Positions 9,401 through 16,894 of a DNA stretch of 64,000 nucleotides are shown piece after piece. How positions within the stretch are numbered: the stretch's first letter is position 1; each line of letters opens with the position of its first letter. The notes below the pieces were generated by a model, which saw nothing but the letters and a program-made list of their open reading frames with translations, had not been told where the DNA came from and did no database searches. The DNA is taken from positions 160,531-224,530 of the forward strand of contig NZ_JNWV01000023.1 in NCBI RefSeq assembly GCF_000716535.1, in the 5' to 3' direction. A program made the position numbers and the translations under genes. The DNA comes from Streptomyces flaveolus (GTDB lineage Bacteria > Actinomycetota > Actinomycetes > Streptomycetales > Streptomycetaceae).

Positions 9401-9924
9401 AGCGCTACCAGCAGACGCACCCGAAGCAGCACGTGATCATGATGTACGGTCACGCCCGCGGCTTCGCCGAGCAGATCCTCGATCCCGAGGGCCGGAGCGT
9501 GACCACCGAGGAGGGCGGCATCCCGCAGTTCACCTTCGCCGACCTCGGCATGCCGGCCTACGCCCCGGCCGACCAGGGCGGCATCTACCACTTCGGTCTG
9601 ATCCGGATCGGTGACGACGGTGACCTTCAGTACACCGTGGAGCCCGCGCTCGCGTCGATCACGGTCCACGGTCCGAAGGACCCTGTCGCCAAGGGCGACC
9701 ACATCACCCTGACCGCCACGGGCGAGCAGATCGGCGGCGACAACATCGCACCGCTCACGATCCCGATCGCGGACCCGGCCTCCCACGTCTGGACGTCGAG
9801 CGACCCCAAGGTCGCCTCGGTGGATCCCGCCACCGGCGCCCTGACCGCCCACCGCCCCGGCACCGTCACCGTCTCGGTGACCGCCGGCGGTGTCACGGCC
9901 GGCACCTCGGTCGTCGTCCGGTGA
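6475..9924 (+). CDS. Secreted phosphodiester glycosidase / calcineurin-like phosphoesterase fusion with Ig-like domains
   Basis: A 1149-aa exported protein. A signal peptide (basic start, then a long Ala/Leu/Gly-rich segment to about residue 37) is followed by a phosphodiester glycosidase domain of the NAGPA/DUF2233 type (about 90-420; GVNGDYFEI and FDGGGSTTMV are typical). Two Ig-like BIG2-type modules span about 430-605, and a beta-rich carbohydrate-binding-like segment about 610-770. A metallophosphoesterase domain (about 785-1050) shows DAH near 801, GDMADDG near 840, GNHE near 872, THMP near 946 and GHAR near 991. A last BIG2-like module ends the protein. ATG 6475 is preceded by AGGAAA; a GTG sits immediately before it. 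A role in cleaving phosphodiester-linked sugars of wall or extracellular polymers is inferred. Confidence 0.85.
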   Translation: MTLRNKRPLAAGSRRTAVAAALALTLAGAVGGAGTAFGSADDTAAPRHTAQPDWLPDTPQNWPVVVDHTRTPDETVTRGLRHYSETYDTVGGRQHMQVLTADLTDPNLRVGMVEAGDTLTNPADETPSSMARRTGAVAGVNGDYFEIHASGRPLGGIVSDGRVLKSPKPGFASQLGVKPDGTMVMGPETFSGTITAGSATRSLASVNTVNDVSTGGITEVTPDLGETPDLAKPSTLVLGRATDGGFVVDSVQTGVTTVPRLTSGRLGLLGAGDGGQWLTDSLHSGDKVGIATHLSPDNDVTELISGVDTLVKDGKVYRDPTGTPPSGANPETAVGITKDGKHAVVVAVDGHGGAATAFGVTRDEVAGYMVAHGAWTAMLFDGGGSTTMVSRAPGAGRAEVVNTPSDLPGNTERPVANGIFFYSTAKQPGPADKVVVNGGKTLTTVAGGSVPLPVYAVDRFANPAAGHVRVRVEPSDLATYDNGVLTPRRTGTGRIIASDGTASASAKLEVVGKLKTLTVSPDKADLDNGATQQLTLSATDKDGDQVRIPAEAATWKVNPAGLGSVDAHGLFTADADEGGLAEVTATVAGATSTASIAVGSVHKVIDPMTSLDVWRLSNNSTGKPATLTADPGVVPPGSDESGSLRLDYSMPAGSGVKQLVLSPKTTLKTDTNNGQVPTGIGVWIKGDGNGIELAEKYIGVNGSSTTLYPTYVTWKDWHLAVAQLPAGMQFPLTISFIDFLAISPSTAYSGSLNVAGLQALYSPRPVTAPEYHAVPKNPEWLSFEEDSADFAKRGTTLLTGDDAHLLASDPGSVSSNVMDSVAERLPELTPQARPDAAQFLGDMADDGKLADLRFAKSKMDALGVPERDIVGNHEITQGADAENGNYSDTFGDTHYAYTQGAARLIVTDNSHGSLQSSDPFQDPEGAQYPWLVQQLTDTTAKDVLVVTHMPAYDPHPAANSQFTDRWEARMYLRLVQRYQQTHPKQHVIMMYGHARGFAEQILDPEGRSVTTEEGGIPQFTFADLGMPAYAPADQGGIYHFGLIRIGDDGDLQYTVEPALASITVHGPKDPVAKGDHITLTATGEQIGGDNIAPLTIPIADPASHVWTSSDPKVASVDPATGALTAHRPGTVTVSVTAGGVTAGTSVVVR

Positions 9925-9935
9925 TCTGACCCACC

Positions 9936-9969
9936 GCCGGGGTGCCCGGGGCTTCCCGGGCACCCCGGC
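9936..9969 (+). terminator. Strong hairpin terminator
   Basis: A perfect 15-bp GC stem (outer arm GCCGGGGTGCCCGGG) with a four-base loop GCTT, 11 bases after the stop of the phosphodiester glycosidase gene. It lies between that gene and the convergent WhiB-like gene and may serve both. There is no U-tract, as is common in Streptomyces. Confidence 0.8.
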
Positions 9970-10022
9970 CGGTCGAGGCCGCTCCCGGCGCCGACGAGAA
10001 GGGGGCACTGAGGTCGAGGGGT

Positions 10023-10304
10023 TCAGGGGTTCGCGGCGTCCGGGGACCCGGGGCCGGCGCGGCGTTCGGCCTCCGTGCGACCGCCCCACACGCCGTACCG
10101 CTGGTCGGACGCCGCGGCGAAGCCGGCGCACGGAACGCGCACCGGGCAGTAGCGGCAGATCTCCTGCGCTCTCTGTTCACGCCGGCGCCGCGCGGATCCC
10201 CGCTCACCGGGCGGTGAGAAGAACACCGAGCTGTCCATGCCCCGGCAGGCCCCCTCGGCCTGCCATTCCCACGTCCGCAGAAGCGGCTTGAGCTGCGTCG
10301 TCAT
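10023..10304 (-). CDS. WhiB-family iron-sulfur transcriptional regulator
   Basis: A 93-aa Wbl protein. The four cluster-binding cysteines are C20, C50, C53 and C59 (EICRYCPVRVPC), followed by the family turn YGVWGG at 70-75 and a short basic C-terminus. Wbl proteins carry a [4Fe-4S] cluster sensitive to oxygen or nitric oxide and act with the principal sigma factor, controlling development, antibiotic resistance or redox responses. Which Wbl subclass this is cannot be decided by eye. The start has an AAGGAAGG-type ribosome site. It lies 73 bases after an alpha/beta hydrolase gene on the same strand. Confidence 0.93.
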   Translation of the reverse strand: MTTQLKPLLRTWEWQAEGACRGMDSSVFFSPPGERGSARRRREQRAQEICRYCPVRVPCAGFAAASDQRYGVWGGRTEAERRAGPGSPDAANP

Positions 10305-10377
10305 CGACTGGTCCTTCCTTTCGGCTGCGGTCTCGTGCGGGGGGTGCGCGCGGGGGGGTCAGCGGATGCGTACGGGG

Positions 10378-11094
10378 TCAGCTCACCGCGTGGACGGCGT
10401 CGCGGATGAGCCGGGCCACGGCCGTGGGCTGCGAGAGCGTGACGGCGTGCGAGGCACCGTCGATCTCGACCACCTTCGCTCCGGCCCGCGCGGCACCGAA
10501 GCGCTCCACCTCCGGAGCGATCACCTGGTCCGCGCCGGCCACCAAGGCCCACGAGGGCTTGGTCCGCCACGCGGCGGCAGTGGCCCTCTCCTCGAAGGCG
10601 GCCAGGGCCAGCGGAGGTTGACAGGAGGCCAGCACCTCGGCGACCCGGGCGGAGACATCGGCGGCGAACACCGTCGCGAACGCCTCCACGCTGAGGGTGA
10701 CCTCGACGCCCTCACCACCGTCGGGGGCGGGGTAGCTCCACCGCTGGAGGTCGCCCGCCGGTGCGGTGTCCGGGAAACGGTCCCGCAGTTCGCCGAGGCT
10801 CTCCCCCTCCTCCACCACATAGGCGGCCACGTAGACCAGGGCGACGACGTTGTCGGTGGTGCCCGCGACGGTGATCACCGCACCGCCGTAGGAATGCCCG
10901 ACCAGGACGACAGGACCGTCGATCTGAGCGGCGACCGACGCGATGTGCGCGGCGTCGGCGGCGAGGCCGCGCAGTGGATTCGGCGGCGCGACGACCGGGA
11001 TGCCGCGGCTGTGCAGCTCGGCGACGACGCCGAACCAGATCGCCGTGTCGGCGAAGGCTCCGTGGACCAGGACGACGGTGGGGGTGGGGGGCAT
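10378..11094 (-). CDS. Alpha/beta hydrolase
   Basis: A 238-aa single-domain hydrolase. VVLVHGAFADTAIW gives the oxyanion-hole HG motif near residue 11, GHSYGG near residue 67 is the nucleophile elbow (Ser), the acid is probably in the VAGADQVI strand near 188, and the catalytic His is in GASHAV near 214. The sequence resembles the small EstC/salicylate-esterase-like hydrolases common in actinomycetes. The substrate is not predictable. No signal peptide is present. It could be co-transcribed with the WhiB-like gene downstream. Confidence 0.88.
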   Translation of the reverse strand: MPPTPTVVLVHGAFADTAIWFGVVAELHSRGIPVVAPPNPLRGLAADAAHIASVAAQIDGPVVLVGHSYGGAVITVAGTTDNVVALVYVAAYVVEEGESLGELRDRFPDTAPAGDLQRWSYPAPDGGEGVEVTLSVEAFATVFAADVSARVAEVLASCQPPLALAAFEERATAAAWRTKPSWALVAGADQVIAPEVERFGAARAGAKVVEIDGASHAVTLSQPTAVARLIRDAVHAVS

Positions 11095-11268
11095 GGCGGG
11101 GTTCCTTCCCGGTTCACGGGTGTGCCGGCGAGGGGGGGCGCCGGCGTGCCCGGCGGCCTCGACGGCTTCGCATGGTGGCCTCGTGGGCGGTGGGGGGATC
11201 CGGGGGCGTCGGCGGCGGGAGGTGCCTAAAGGCGGGCCGCGGGTGCGTGGGGCCGTGGCTGGTGGGGC

Positions 11269-12105
11269 TCAGGCGTCGGAGGACGCGGTGGCCTGCCACT
11301 CCTTGGGGGTGATGCCGTAGGTCTGCCGGAAGAGGCGGCTGAAGTGGGAGGGGCTGGCGAAGCCCCAGCTGTGGGCCACGGCGGCCACGGTACGGCGCCG
11401 CGCGCGCAGTTCGGCGCGGCAGGCGTCGAGCCTGCGCTGCCGTATCCAGGCGCTCACGGTGGTGCCGCCGGACTGGAAGAGCTTGTGCAGGTAGCGCACC
11501 GAGATGTGGTGTGCCCGGGCGATCGATTCGGGCGCGAGGTCCGGGTCCATGAGGTTGTCCTGGATGTGCCGCTGGATCCGCGCCAGCATCTCGTGGCTCC
11601 CGGGGGCGGAGCGCGGTCCGCGCGTCCGAAGGACGTCCCCGACGAGGAGGGCCACGAGGTCGGCCGTGTTCAGAGCCAGGCGCCGGCCGCCGGTCAGGCG
11701 CTGGTGGCGCGGCGTTCGGGCGAGGGCGGTCAGGAACTGCGAGACCAGCGACGCCAGGCCGCTCCCACCGCTGAGGTGGGTGTGCGCGACCGCACCCAGG
11801 TCGGCCGCCGACGCGTCGAGCAGGCACAGGGGGATCCGGAAGAGGGCCAGGTTCTCGCCACGGGAAAGGAGGTCGGGTCGGGGGGCGGCGCCGATGACGA
11901 TGTCACCGGGCTCCAGTTGCAGGAGGGAGTCATGCGGGAGAATCACCGTCTCGTCGGAGACGTTGACGGCCAGGTAAAGGTGGTCGTCGTCGCCGGCGGT
12001 CGGCCAGGGCAGGTTGATGAAAGGGCCTGAATCATTTCCCGGGGACGTGATGGACGACTGGCGTTCGGGGGTTTCGGGCATGGCAGGGGTGATCGACCGG
12101 GTCAC
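11269..12105 (-). CDS. AraC family transcriptional regulator
   Basis: About 278 aa. The C-terminal AraC DNA-binding domain (about residues 175-275) shows two helix-turn-helix units; the second ends with the typical FASPSHFSRLFRQTYGITP. The N-terminal part looks like the AraC-binding-like ligand domain of NphR/FeaR-type regulators. GTG 12105 has GGGAG six bases upstream; an ATG at 12132 in the same frame is an alternative with a weaker site. It follows an alpha/beta hydrolase gene by a few dozen bases, suggesting that it controls that gene. The paired repeats at 13181-13283 are candidate operators. Confidence 0.88.
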   Translation of the reverse strand: MTRSITPAMPETPERQSSITSPGNDSGPFINLPWPTAGDDDHLYLAVNVSDETVILPHDSLLQLEPGDIVIGAAPRPDLLSRGENLALFRIPLCLLDASAADLGAVAHTHLSGGSGLASLVSQFLTALARTPRHQRLTGGRRLALNTADLVALLVGDVLRTRGPRSAPGSHEMLARIQRHIQDNLMDPDLAPESIARAHHISVRYLHKLFQSGGTTVSAWIRQRRLDACRAELRARRRTVAAVAHSWGFASPSHFSRLFRQTYGITPKEWQATASSDA

Positions 12106-12161
12106 ATCGGGCTCCCGTCGTTTCCTTTTCATTGTTCAGTTCTTCGGGGAGAAGAGCGGAT

Positions 12162-13040
12162 TCAGACATTCACGGCAGCGTGATCCACCGGATCCGGCTG
12201 CTCGGAGAGGAATGCGCCGACGACGTCGTTGAAGGCCGGCGGATTCTCCAGGAAGGGAAAGTGCGAGTTGGCCACCGTGGTCGGGAAGACATGCAGCCGC
12301 GCGCCCGGGATCCGCTGGGCGACGAACTGCTGCGACCGCGGGTGGACATGGCTGCCGTCGCATCCGATGACCAGCGTCGGCACATCGATACGGGGCAGCA
12401 CGTCCCGCCAGTCCTGGGCACAGTGGTCGAAGAGCAGGGGCACTCCCGCGTGGGCGGGGGTGGCCCGGATCTGCTCGGCCACGAAGGCGAGGATCGCGGG
12501 GTCGGGGTCGCCGGAGAACATGCCGCGGACGAACTCGTATCGTGCCTGTTCACCGCCCGGACCGGCGAGCTCCGCGCCGAGGGCGACAAGACCGGCCACG
12601 TCGAAGATGGCACCCGACTGCTGTTGCTCCTCGGCCGACATCCACGGCACCGCGGCGACGGCCGCGGGCTGGTCCACGGCGACGAGACTCCGGATACGAC
12701 CGGTGCCGTACTGGTCGACGAAGCTCCACCACACCGAGGCCCCCATCGACCAGCCCAGGGCGTCGAACCGGTCGAGTCCCAAGTGGTCGACGAGGTGCAG
12801 CACATCGGCCGCGAAACGAGCGATGCGATAACCGTGGTACGGCTTGTCGGACACCCCGTGTCCCCGGAAGTCCAGAGTGATGACGCGGTGCGCGGGGGAA
12901 AGTCCGCGTACCTGATGACGGAACATCTCCTGCGTCTGGCCCCAGCCGTGCAGCATGACCAGAGGGAATCCCTCTCCCCCGCTGTCCTGGTACACCAGGC
13001 GTACTCCGTCGCCGGTCGTCAGCTGGTCCACGGCCCCCAC
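12162..13040 (-). CDS. Alpha/beta hydrolase (Hod / haloperoxidase-like)
   Basis: A 292-aa alpha/beta hydrolase. HGWGQTQEMF near residue 31 is the oxyanion loop, LDFRGHG near 55 a typical strand and turn, GWSMGA near 100 the nucleophile elbow, and a C-terminal NSHFPF contains the likely catalytic His. The sequence recalls cofactor-free dioxygenase/esterase relatives such as Hod or non-haem haloperoxidases, but the reaction cannot be assigned. GTG 13040 was chosen because AAGGAG lies five bases upstream. The frame is open to 13274, but that extension has a repetitive, non-family sequence. Probably an operon with the AraC regulator gene. Confidence 0.85.
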   Translation of the reverse strand: MGAVDQLTTGDGVRLVYQDSGGEGFPLVMLHGWGQTQEMFRHQVRGLSPAHRVITLDFRGHGVSDKPYHGYRIARFAADVLHLVDHLGLDRFDALGWSMGASVWWSFVDQYGTGRIRSLVAVDQPAAVAAVPWMSAEEQQQSGAIFDVAGLVALGAELAGPGGEQARYEFVRGMFSGDPDPAILAFVAEQIRATPAHAGVPLLFDHCAQDWRDVLPRIDVPTLVIGCDGSHVHPRSQQFVAQRIPGARLHVFPTTVANSHFPFLENPPAFNDVVGAFLSEQPDPVDHAAVNV

Positions 13041-13180
13041 GTCAACTCCTTCTCGCACTCCGCGCCACGACGTGCTCCGCGGCGGCGGGTTACGGCTTTG
13101 TTTCACGGGGCCGGCCTCAGGACCGGCTCCCGCATACGGAAATTCTGTGTCGGCCGACACCTCGCGCACCACCGCGCTCC

Positions 13181-13283
13181 GTAGTGATCGGCCGGCGAAT
13201 TCTTCGTCATTCTGTAGGGGGCCGCTACCGCACCCCGGCGCCGCGTAGTAATCGGCCGGCGCGCGTTCCGTCACTCTGTAGGG
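13181..13283. repeat. Two imperfect 39-bp direct repeats in the hydrolase-AraC promoter region
   Basis: Copies at 13181-13219 and 13245-13283 (period 64 bp) share GTAGT(G/A)ATCGGCCGGCG at the left and CTGTAGGG at the right, with about eight mismatches in total. They lie 140-240 bases upstream of the hydrolase start, where no gene is predicted. AraC-family proteins often bind tandem direct repeats, so these may be operators of the adjacent AraC regulator (inference). Confidence 0.55.
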
Positions 13284-13346
13284 CGGGCCCGGATCGGCCC
13301 GGCACCGGCGCCGTCCCGCGCTCTCGTGCGCCGGCGGGCGACCCGG

Positions 13347-14600
13347 TCATACGGCGGGCAGGGGCTCGGTATCCGCCTGGAGCAGTTCCAGGGTGCGCAG
13401 GCCCAGGTGCAGGACCAGCCGGTCACCGCCGCTGTCCAGGTCGAGGCCGGTGATCTCCTGGATCTGACGCAGCCGGTAGTAGAGCGAGGTGCGGTGGATC
13501 TGCAGGGCTTCGGCCGTGCGCGGGATCGACCCGGCGTGTTCGAGGAAGCACCGCAGCGTCTCCTCCAGGCGCTGTCCGCCGGGGCCGTCCAGCAGCCGGC
13601 GCAGCGGCGTGGGCAGGAGTGACGGGGTCAGGGCGTGGTCGGGCACCTGGAGGAGTACGGCGAGTTCGCCCAGCGATTCCCATGCGCCGACGCCCTTGAG
13701 GTGGGGCAGCCTGCGCGCGGCACGTGCCGCGACCAGGGCCTGCGCGTGCGAGGTCCAGGCGTCGGCCAGGCCGTCGTGGGTGCCGCCGATGCCGAGGACG
13801 GGGGCGGCGGAGGCGTCCAGGTAGGCGGCGAGGGCCTCCCGGACGGCCGTGGCCTGGTCCTCCAGTTCCTGCGCGGTCAACGGCCGGGCCGAGACCTGGA
13901 GGAGGACCGCGCCGTCCGGCGTGGCGGCCATGACGCCGTCCGCCGAGCGGGTGTGCACGAACCGCTCCAGGGACGCGCGCAGCGCGATCTCCACCTGCCC
14001 TGGCGGCTCCACCGAGCGGGAGACCTGGACGACGCTCACCACCGCGTGCGGGGCGTCGGGCAGAACGCCTCCGTCCAGGATCTGCCGACGCGCCGTGGCG
14101 CGGGCCGCCTCACCGGTGCCGAAGAGCGAGTGCAGTGTCTCGTGCAGGTCCGCCTGGCCGGCGGTGGCGGCGAGTTGGTCCGCGCGGAGCTGGGCGGTGA
14201 TCGCCGGCACTGCCCCCGCGACAGTGTCGGTCTCCTCGCGGGTGAGCGTTCCCTCGGGCGCGACGACCATCAGCAGGCCGAGCAGTTCGCCGCGGTCGCG
14301 CAGCGGAACGCAGTAGCGGGTGAGCAGCCCCAGGTCGTCGCGGCCCTCGATGAAGCCGGGTTTCGGCCAGCCGGCCACGCCCTGGTCGAGGACGTACCGG
14401 ATGATCTCGTCGTCGGCCCGGCCCCGCAGCAGGCTGCGTATCCGGACCGGGTCCTCGTCGCCGAAGTGCTGGCTGGAGCAGATGAGCCGCACCAGGGGGT
14501 CGTCGACGACCACGGACCGCTCCAGCCGTTCCGCGAGTTCCTCGATCAGTTCCTGCAGCGCGTCGCTGCCCACCCGGACTCGCAGTCGCCGCTCGGCCAT
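13347..14600 (-). CDS. PucR family transcriptional regulator
   Basis: A 417-aa regulator. The C-terminal PucR-type HTH (about residues 355-410) carries the hallmark IPRTAEALQIHRTSLYYRL. The middle is a GGDEF-like fold without catalytic residues, as in CdaR/PucR proteins, and the N-terminal region (GVAGWPKPGF, plus a GAF-like segment) may sense a ligand. PucR/CdaR proteins activate catabolic or biosynthetic genes in response to metabolites. ATG 14600 is preceded by GGGAGG; the open frame further upstream is Arg/Pro-rich and was rejected. No obvious target operon adjoins it apart from the hydrolase-AraC pair downstream on the same strand. Confidence 0.88.
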   Translation of the reverse strand: MAERRLRVRVGSDALQELIEELAERLERSVVVDDPLVRLICSSQHFGDEDPVRIRSLLRGRADDEIIRYVLDQGVAGWPKPGFIEGRDDLGLLTRYCVPLRDRGELLGLLMVVAPEGTLTREETDTVAGAVPAITAQLRADQLAATAGQADLHETLHSLFGTGEAARATARRQILDGGVLPDAPHAVVSVVQVSRSVEPPGQVEIALRASLERFVHTRSADGVMAATPDGAVLLQVSARPLTAQELEDQATAVREALAAYLDASAAPVLGIGGTHDGLADAWTSHAQALVAARAARRLPHLKGVGAWESLGELAVLLQVPDHALTPSLLPTPLRRLLDGPGGQRLEETLRCFLEHAGSIPRTAEALQIHRTSLYYRLRQIQEITGLDLDSGGDRLVLHLGLRTLELLQADTEPLPAV

Positions 14601-14946
14601 GGCGTCTCCCTCCCTCTGACTCGGCCTTTCTACAAGCCGTGGAAGGGGCGGCTCAAATGTTCGACAAGATGCGGACGGCCCGGCCGGAGGCCTCGGGAGC
14701 TGCCTGGAGAGGGCGGTACGGACGTGTCGGCGGCCCGCGGAGGCGGGAAAACGCCGGGGCGATTGCCTCACAGCGCACCGCCCTGGTCCCCGGGCGCACG
14801 GAAGGGCTGCCGTCCTTGCCGTGGCACGTCCGCCGGTACCCGCGCAAGAGTGCACGCACAGGACAATGCCGGTGCACTCGGAGAACACCGGGACGCCCCG
14901 GAACGAAGGGGCGGCCCCGGTCGGCTGCGGGAGTGACGCCCAGCGG
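14601..14946. other. Non-coding stretch
   Basis: About 345 bases between the PucR start and the stop of the small secreted protein gene, presumably holding the PucR promoter. Open frames in it are Arg/Gly-rich and non-coding in character. No repeat or clear promoter motif was seen. Confidence 0.4.
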
Positions 14947-15237
14947 TCAGCAGGTACGGCCCACGTAGTGGGCGCCCTGGATCTTGTCGGCGGAGCCCAG
15001 CCAGCTCCTGCCCGGGGCCACGCACCGCTCGTAGTCGGGCGCCAGGGCCACCTCGACCTTGATCACCACGTGGGAGCCGTCGGAGGTGCAGTGGTTGTAG
15101 TAGGCGTCGGAGCCGGTCTCGTAGAAGCCGCACGGATCGGCGGCCGCCGGGGTCGCGGTGGCGGTGCCGGCGCCCAGGAAGGCGAACGCGAGGGCGAAGG
15201 AACCGAGGGCACTGGTGAGCTGACGACGGACACGCAC
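14947..15237 (-). CDS. Small secreted cysteine-containing protein (DUF6355-like)
   Basis: A 96-aa protein starting at GTG 15237, with GAGGAG six bases upstream. Residues 1-35 form a signal peptide (RVRR, then a hydrophobic Ala/Leu/Phe stretch ending TPAAA). The mature part is about 60 residues with four cysteines (CGFY, HCTSD, RCVAPG and the C-terminal C), suggesting two disulfides. The pattern matches what I recall as the DUF6355 'natural product biosynthesis' family, whose function is not established. The family assignment is from memory; secretion is seen in the sequence. Confidence 0.75.
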   Translation of the reverse strand: MRVRRQLTSALGSFALAFAFLGAGTATATPAAADPCGFYETGSDAYYNHCTSDGSHVVIKVEVALAPDYERCVAPGRSWLGSADKIQGAHYVGRTC

Positions 15238-15519
15238 GACGAACTCCTCGTGGGGTGCGGGAGGGAAGAAGCTGTGCCGCCGGGGCGGCGGGTCCGCTCG
15301 GTCGGGCACGCGCCCATGTTCACGGATCGCGGTGGCCCGATACGCCGCCCAGCTCCCGATTTCACCCGCCGAATCATTTCCTCGGTACGCCATCCGGGTC
15401 ACGCGTCTGGACGCACGCCCGGAACCGCCCCACGCCGACAGGGGGGGCGGCTCTCCTCACGCTGCGGGTCGCCGGCCGATCGAGTCCAGTGCGGCGGTCA
15501 CCGTCTTCTTCAGCGCCCG

Positions 15520-15810
15520 GGCGTCGGCGCCCGGCTGGTCGCCGTATCCCCGCTGATCCCCGACGAGTCCCTCAGCCTCGCCGAGAAGCACGACCTCGCC
15601 TTCGACCTCCCCGACGACCTCGCCGCCGTCTACGACAGGCTCGGCTTCGACCTCCAGCGCGTCAACGACGGCCACCCGCGCACCCTGCCGCTGCCCGCGA
15701 CGTACGTGATCGACCGGTCGGGCACCATCCGCTGGGCCTTCGTGGACACCGACTACACCACCCGCGCCGAGCCGGCCGACATCATCACGGCCCTCGACGC
15801 ACTGGACTGA
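15520..15810 (+). pseudogene. Decayed peroxiredoxin-like (AhpC/TSA) gene
   Basis: The plus-strand frame ending at 15810 encodes GARLVAVSP, LSLAEKHDLAFD, LPLPATYVIDRSGTIRWAF and a normal C-terminus, all typical of a thioredoxin-fold peroxiredoxin-like protein. The N-terminal half with the expected catalytic WCPYC-type segment is absent. Inside, AEKHDLAFD joins directly to LPDDLAAVYDRLGFDL where family members have about 20 more residues. No start codon with a ribosome site precedes the remnant. A 5' loss plus an internal deletion between short similar sequences would explain it. Functional expression is unlikely. Confidence 0.7.
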
Positions 15811-15844
15811 CGCCCGGCGGCGGACACACGGCCCGGTCGGCCGG

Positions 15845-16654
15845 TCACCGCTTCAGGGCGTAGAAGTGCACCGGCGAGTTCGGCTGGAAGCCGATGCGGG
15901 GGTACACCGGCGCTCCCGCGGCGGTCGCGTGCAGCGTCGCGCGGGTCAGACCGGTGGCCCGGGAGCCCTCGTACAGGGCCTTTCGCGTCACCGCCTCCCC
16001 GTAGCCCCTGCGCTGCCAGTCCGGCGAGGTGGCGACCAGCACGACGAACAGGCGACCCGCCGCCTCCACGGTTCCGGCGCACGCCACCGGGACACCGTCC
16101 CGCAGCCCCAGGTAGGCGTACACCCGGCGCTTCCACAGCACGGATCCCTGGAGTCCGTCGCGGCCGTCCTCCAGCGGGAAGCCGTACGCGCGTGAGTTCA
16201 GGTCCGCGTACGCCCGCAGGTGTTCCTCGGTGGTCACGCGTACGAACGTCAGGTCCGGGTGGGTCGGCTCGGGGATGGGGAGGAGATCGCCGGCCATTCC
16301 GGTGCCGGGGAAGGCGTACTCGAGGCCCGCCCCCTCGGCCGCGGTCCGCACGCCCGCACGCGCCTCGTCGCCGAGGAGGTCCTCGAAGAGCCACAGGAAT
16401 CCCGGGTGCCGCTTCGCGCGCATGATGTCCGCCGCCTGACGCAGGCGCTCCTCGACCAGCGCCGCGTCCGCGTCGACCTCCGTCAGGGTGACGCAGTTCC
16501 AGAAGGCGAACCGGCAGTCCGCCCAGCGGACGGCGATGCCCGGGAGGTCCCGCACATCGGCATCCGGGTCGCGGTCGAGCACCATGGCGCGCCAGACCAC
16601 GGCGAGCTGCTCCATCGATTCGACCGACTCGGCGCGATCCTTACGATCCGTCAC
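15845..16654 (-). CDS. GNAT family N-acetyltransferase
   Basis: A 269-aa protein whose C-terminal half (about 130-265) is a GNAT domain. FVVLVATSPDWQRRGYGEAV contains the acetyl-CoA-binding Q/RxxGxG/A motif, followed by LHATAAGAPVYPRIGF. The N-terminal half (about 1-125) is probably a degenerate GNAT repeat. GTG 16654 has AGGAGG four bases upstream and was preferred to the longer open frame. The substrate is unknown. It is transcribed divergently from the ThuA/lectin gene. Confidence 0.82.
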   Translation of the reverse strand: MTDRKDRAESVESMEQLAVVWRAMVLDRDPDADVRDLPGIAVRWADCRFAFWNCVTLTEVDADAALVEERLRQAADIMRAKRHPGFLWLFEDLLGDEARAGVRTAAEGAGLEYAFPGTGMAGDLLPIPEPTHPDLTFVRVTTEEHLRAYADLNSRAYGFPLEDGRDGLQGSVLWKRRVYAYLGLRDGVPVACAGTVEAAGRLFVVLVATSPDWQRRGYGEAVTRKALYEGSRATGLTRATLHATAAGAPVYPRIGFQPNSPVHFYALKR

Positions 16655-16762
16655 GTGACCTCCTGAGTGGTGGAGTTCGAGGAGCCTATCCAGCGCTGTC
16701 CGCCATGACTCCGGATTCAGGTGAAGACCGGGTCGCGGCGGCCGTGGCAGCGCCGCCGACTC

Positions 16763-16791
16763 TTGACGACTGTGGTCCAGACCTTTAGGTT
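16763..16791 (+). promoter_or_regulatory. Promoter with chitinase-type direct-repeat element
   Basis: TTGACG (16763-16768), a 17-base spacer and TAGGTT (16786-16791) form a sigma-70-type promoter. The spacer carries TGGTCCAGACCT (16773-16784), which matches the 12-bp element known from Streptomyces chitinase promoters and resembles half of the DasR-type GGTCTAGACC palindrome. It sits about 100 bases upstream of the secreted ThuA/ricin-lectin gene. Induction by chitin or GlcNAc derivatives and glucose repression are inferred. Confidence 0.65.
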
Positions 16792-16894
16792 CACGGGCCA
16801 ACAGCATCTACGCATACGACCAGCACTCACGTTCATGAACGCCTTCGTCCATGCCTGGCCCCCGTCCCGGGCCCGGCCGAGAAGGGAGCATCGG

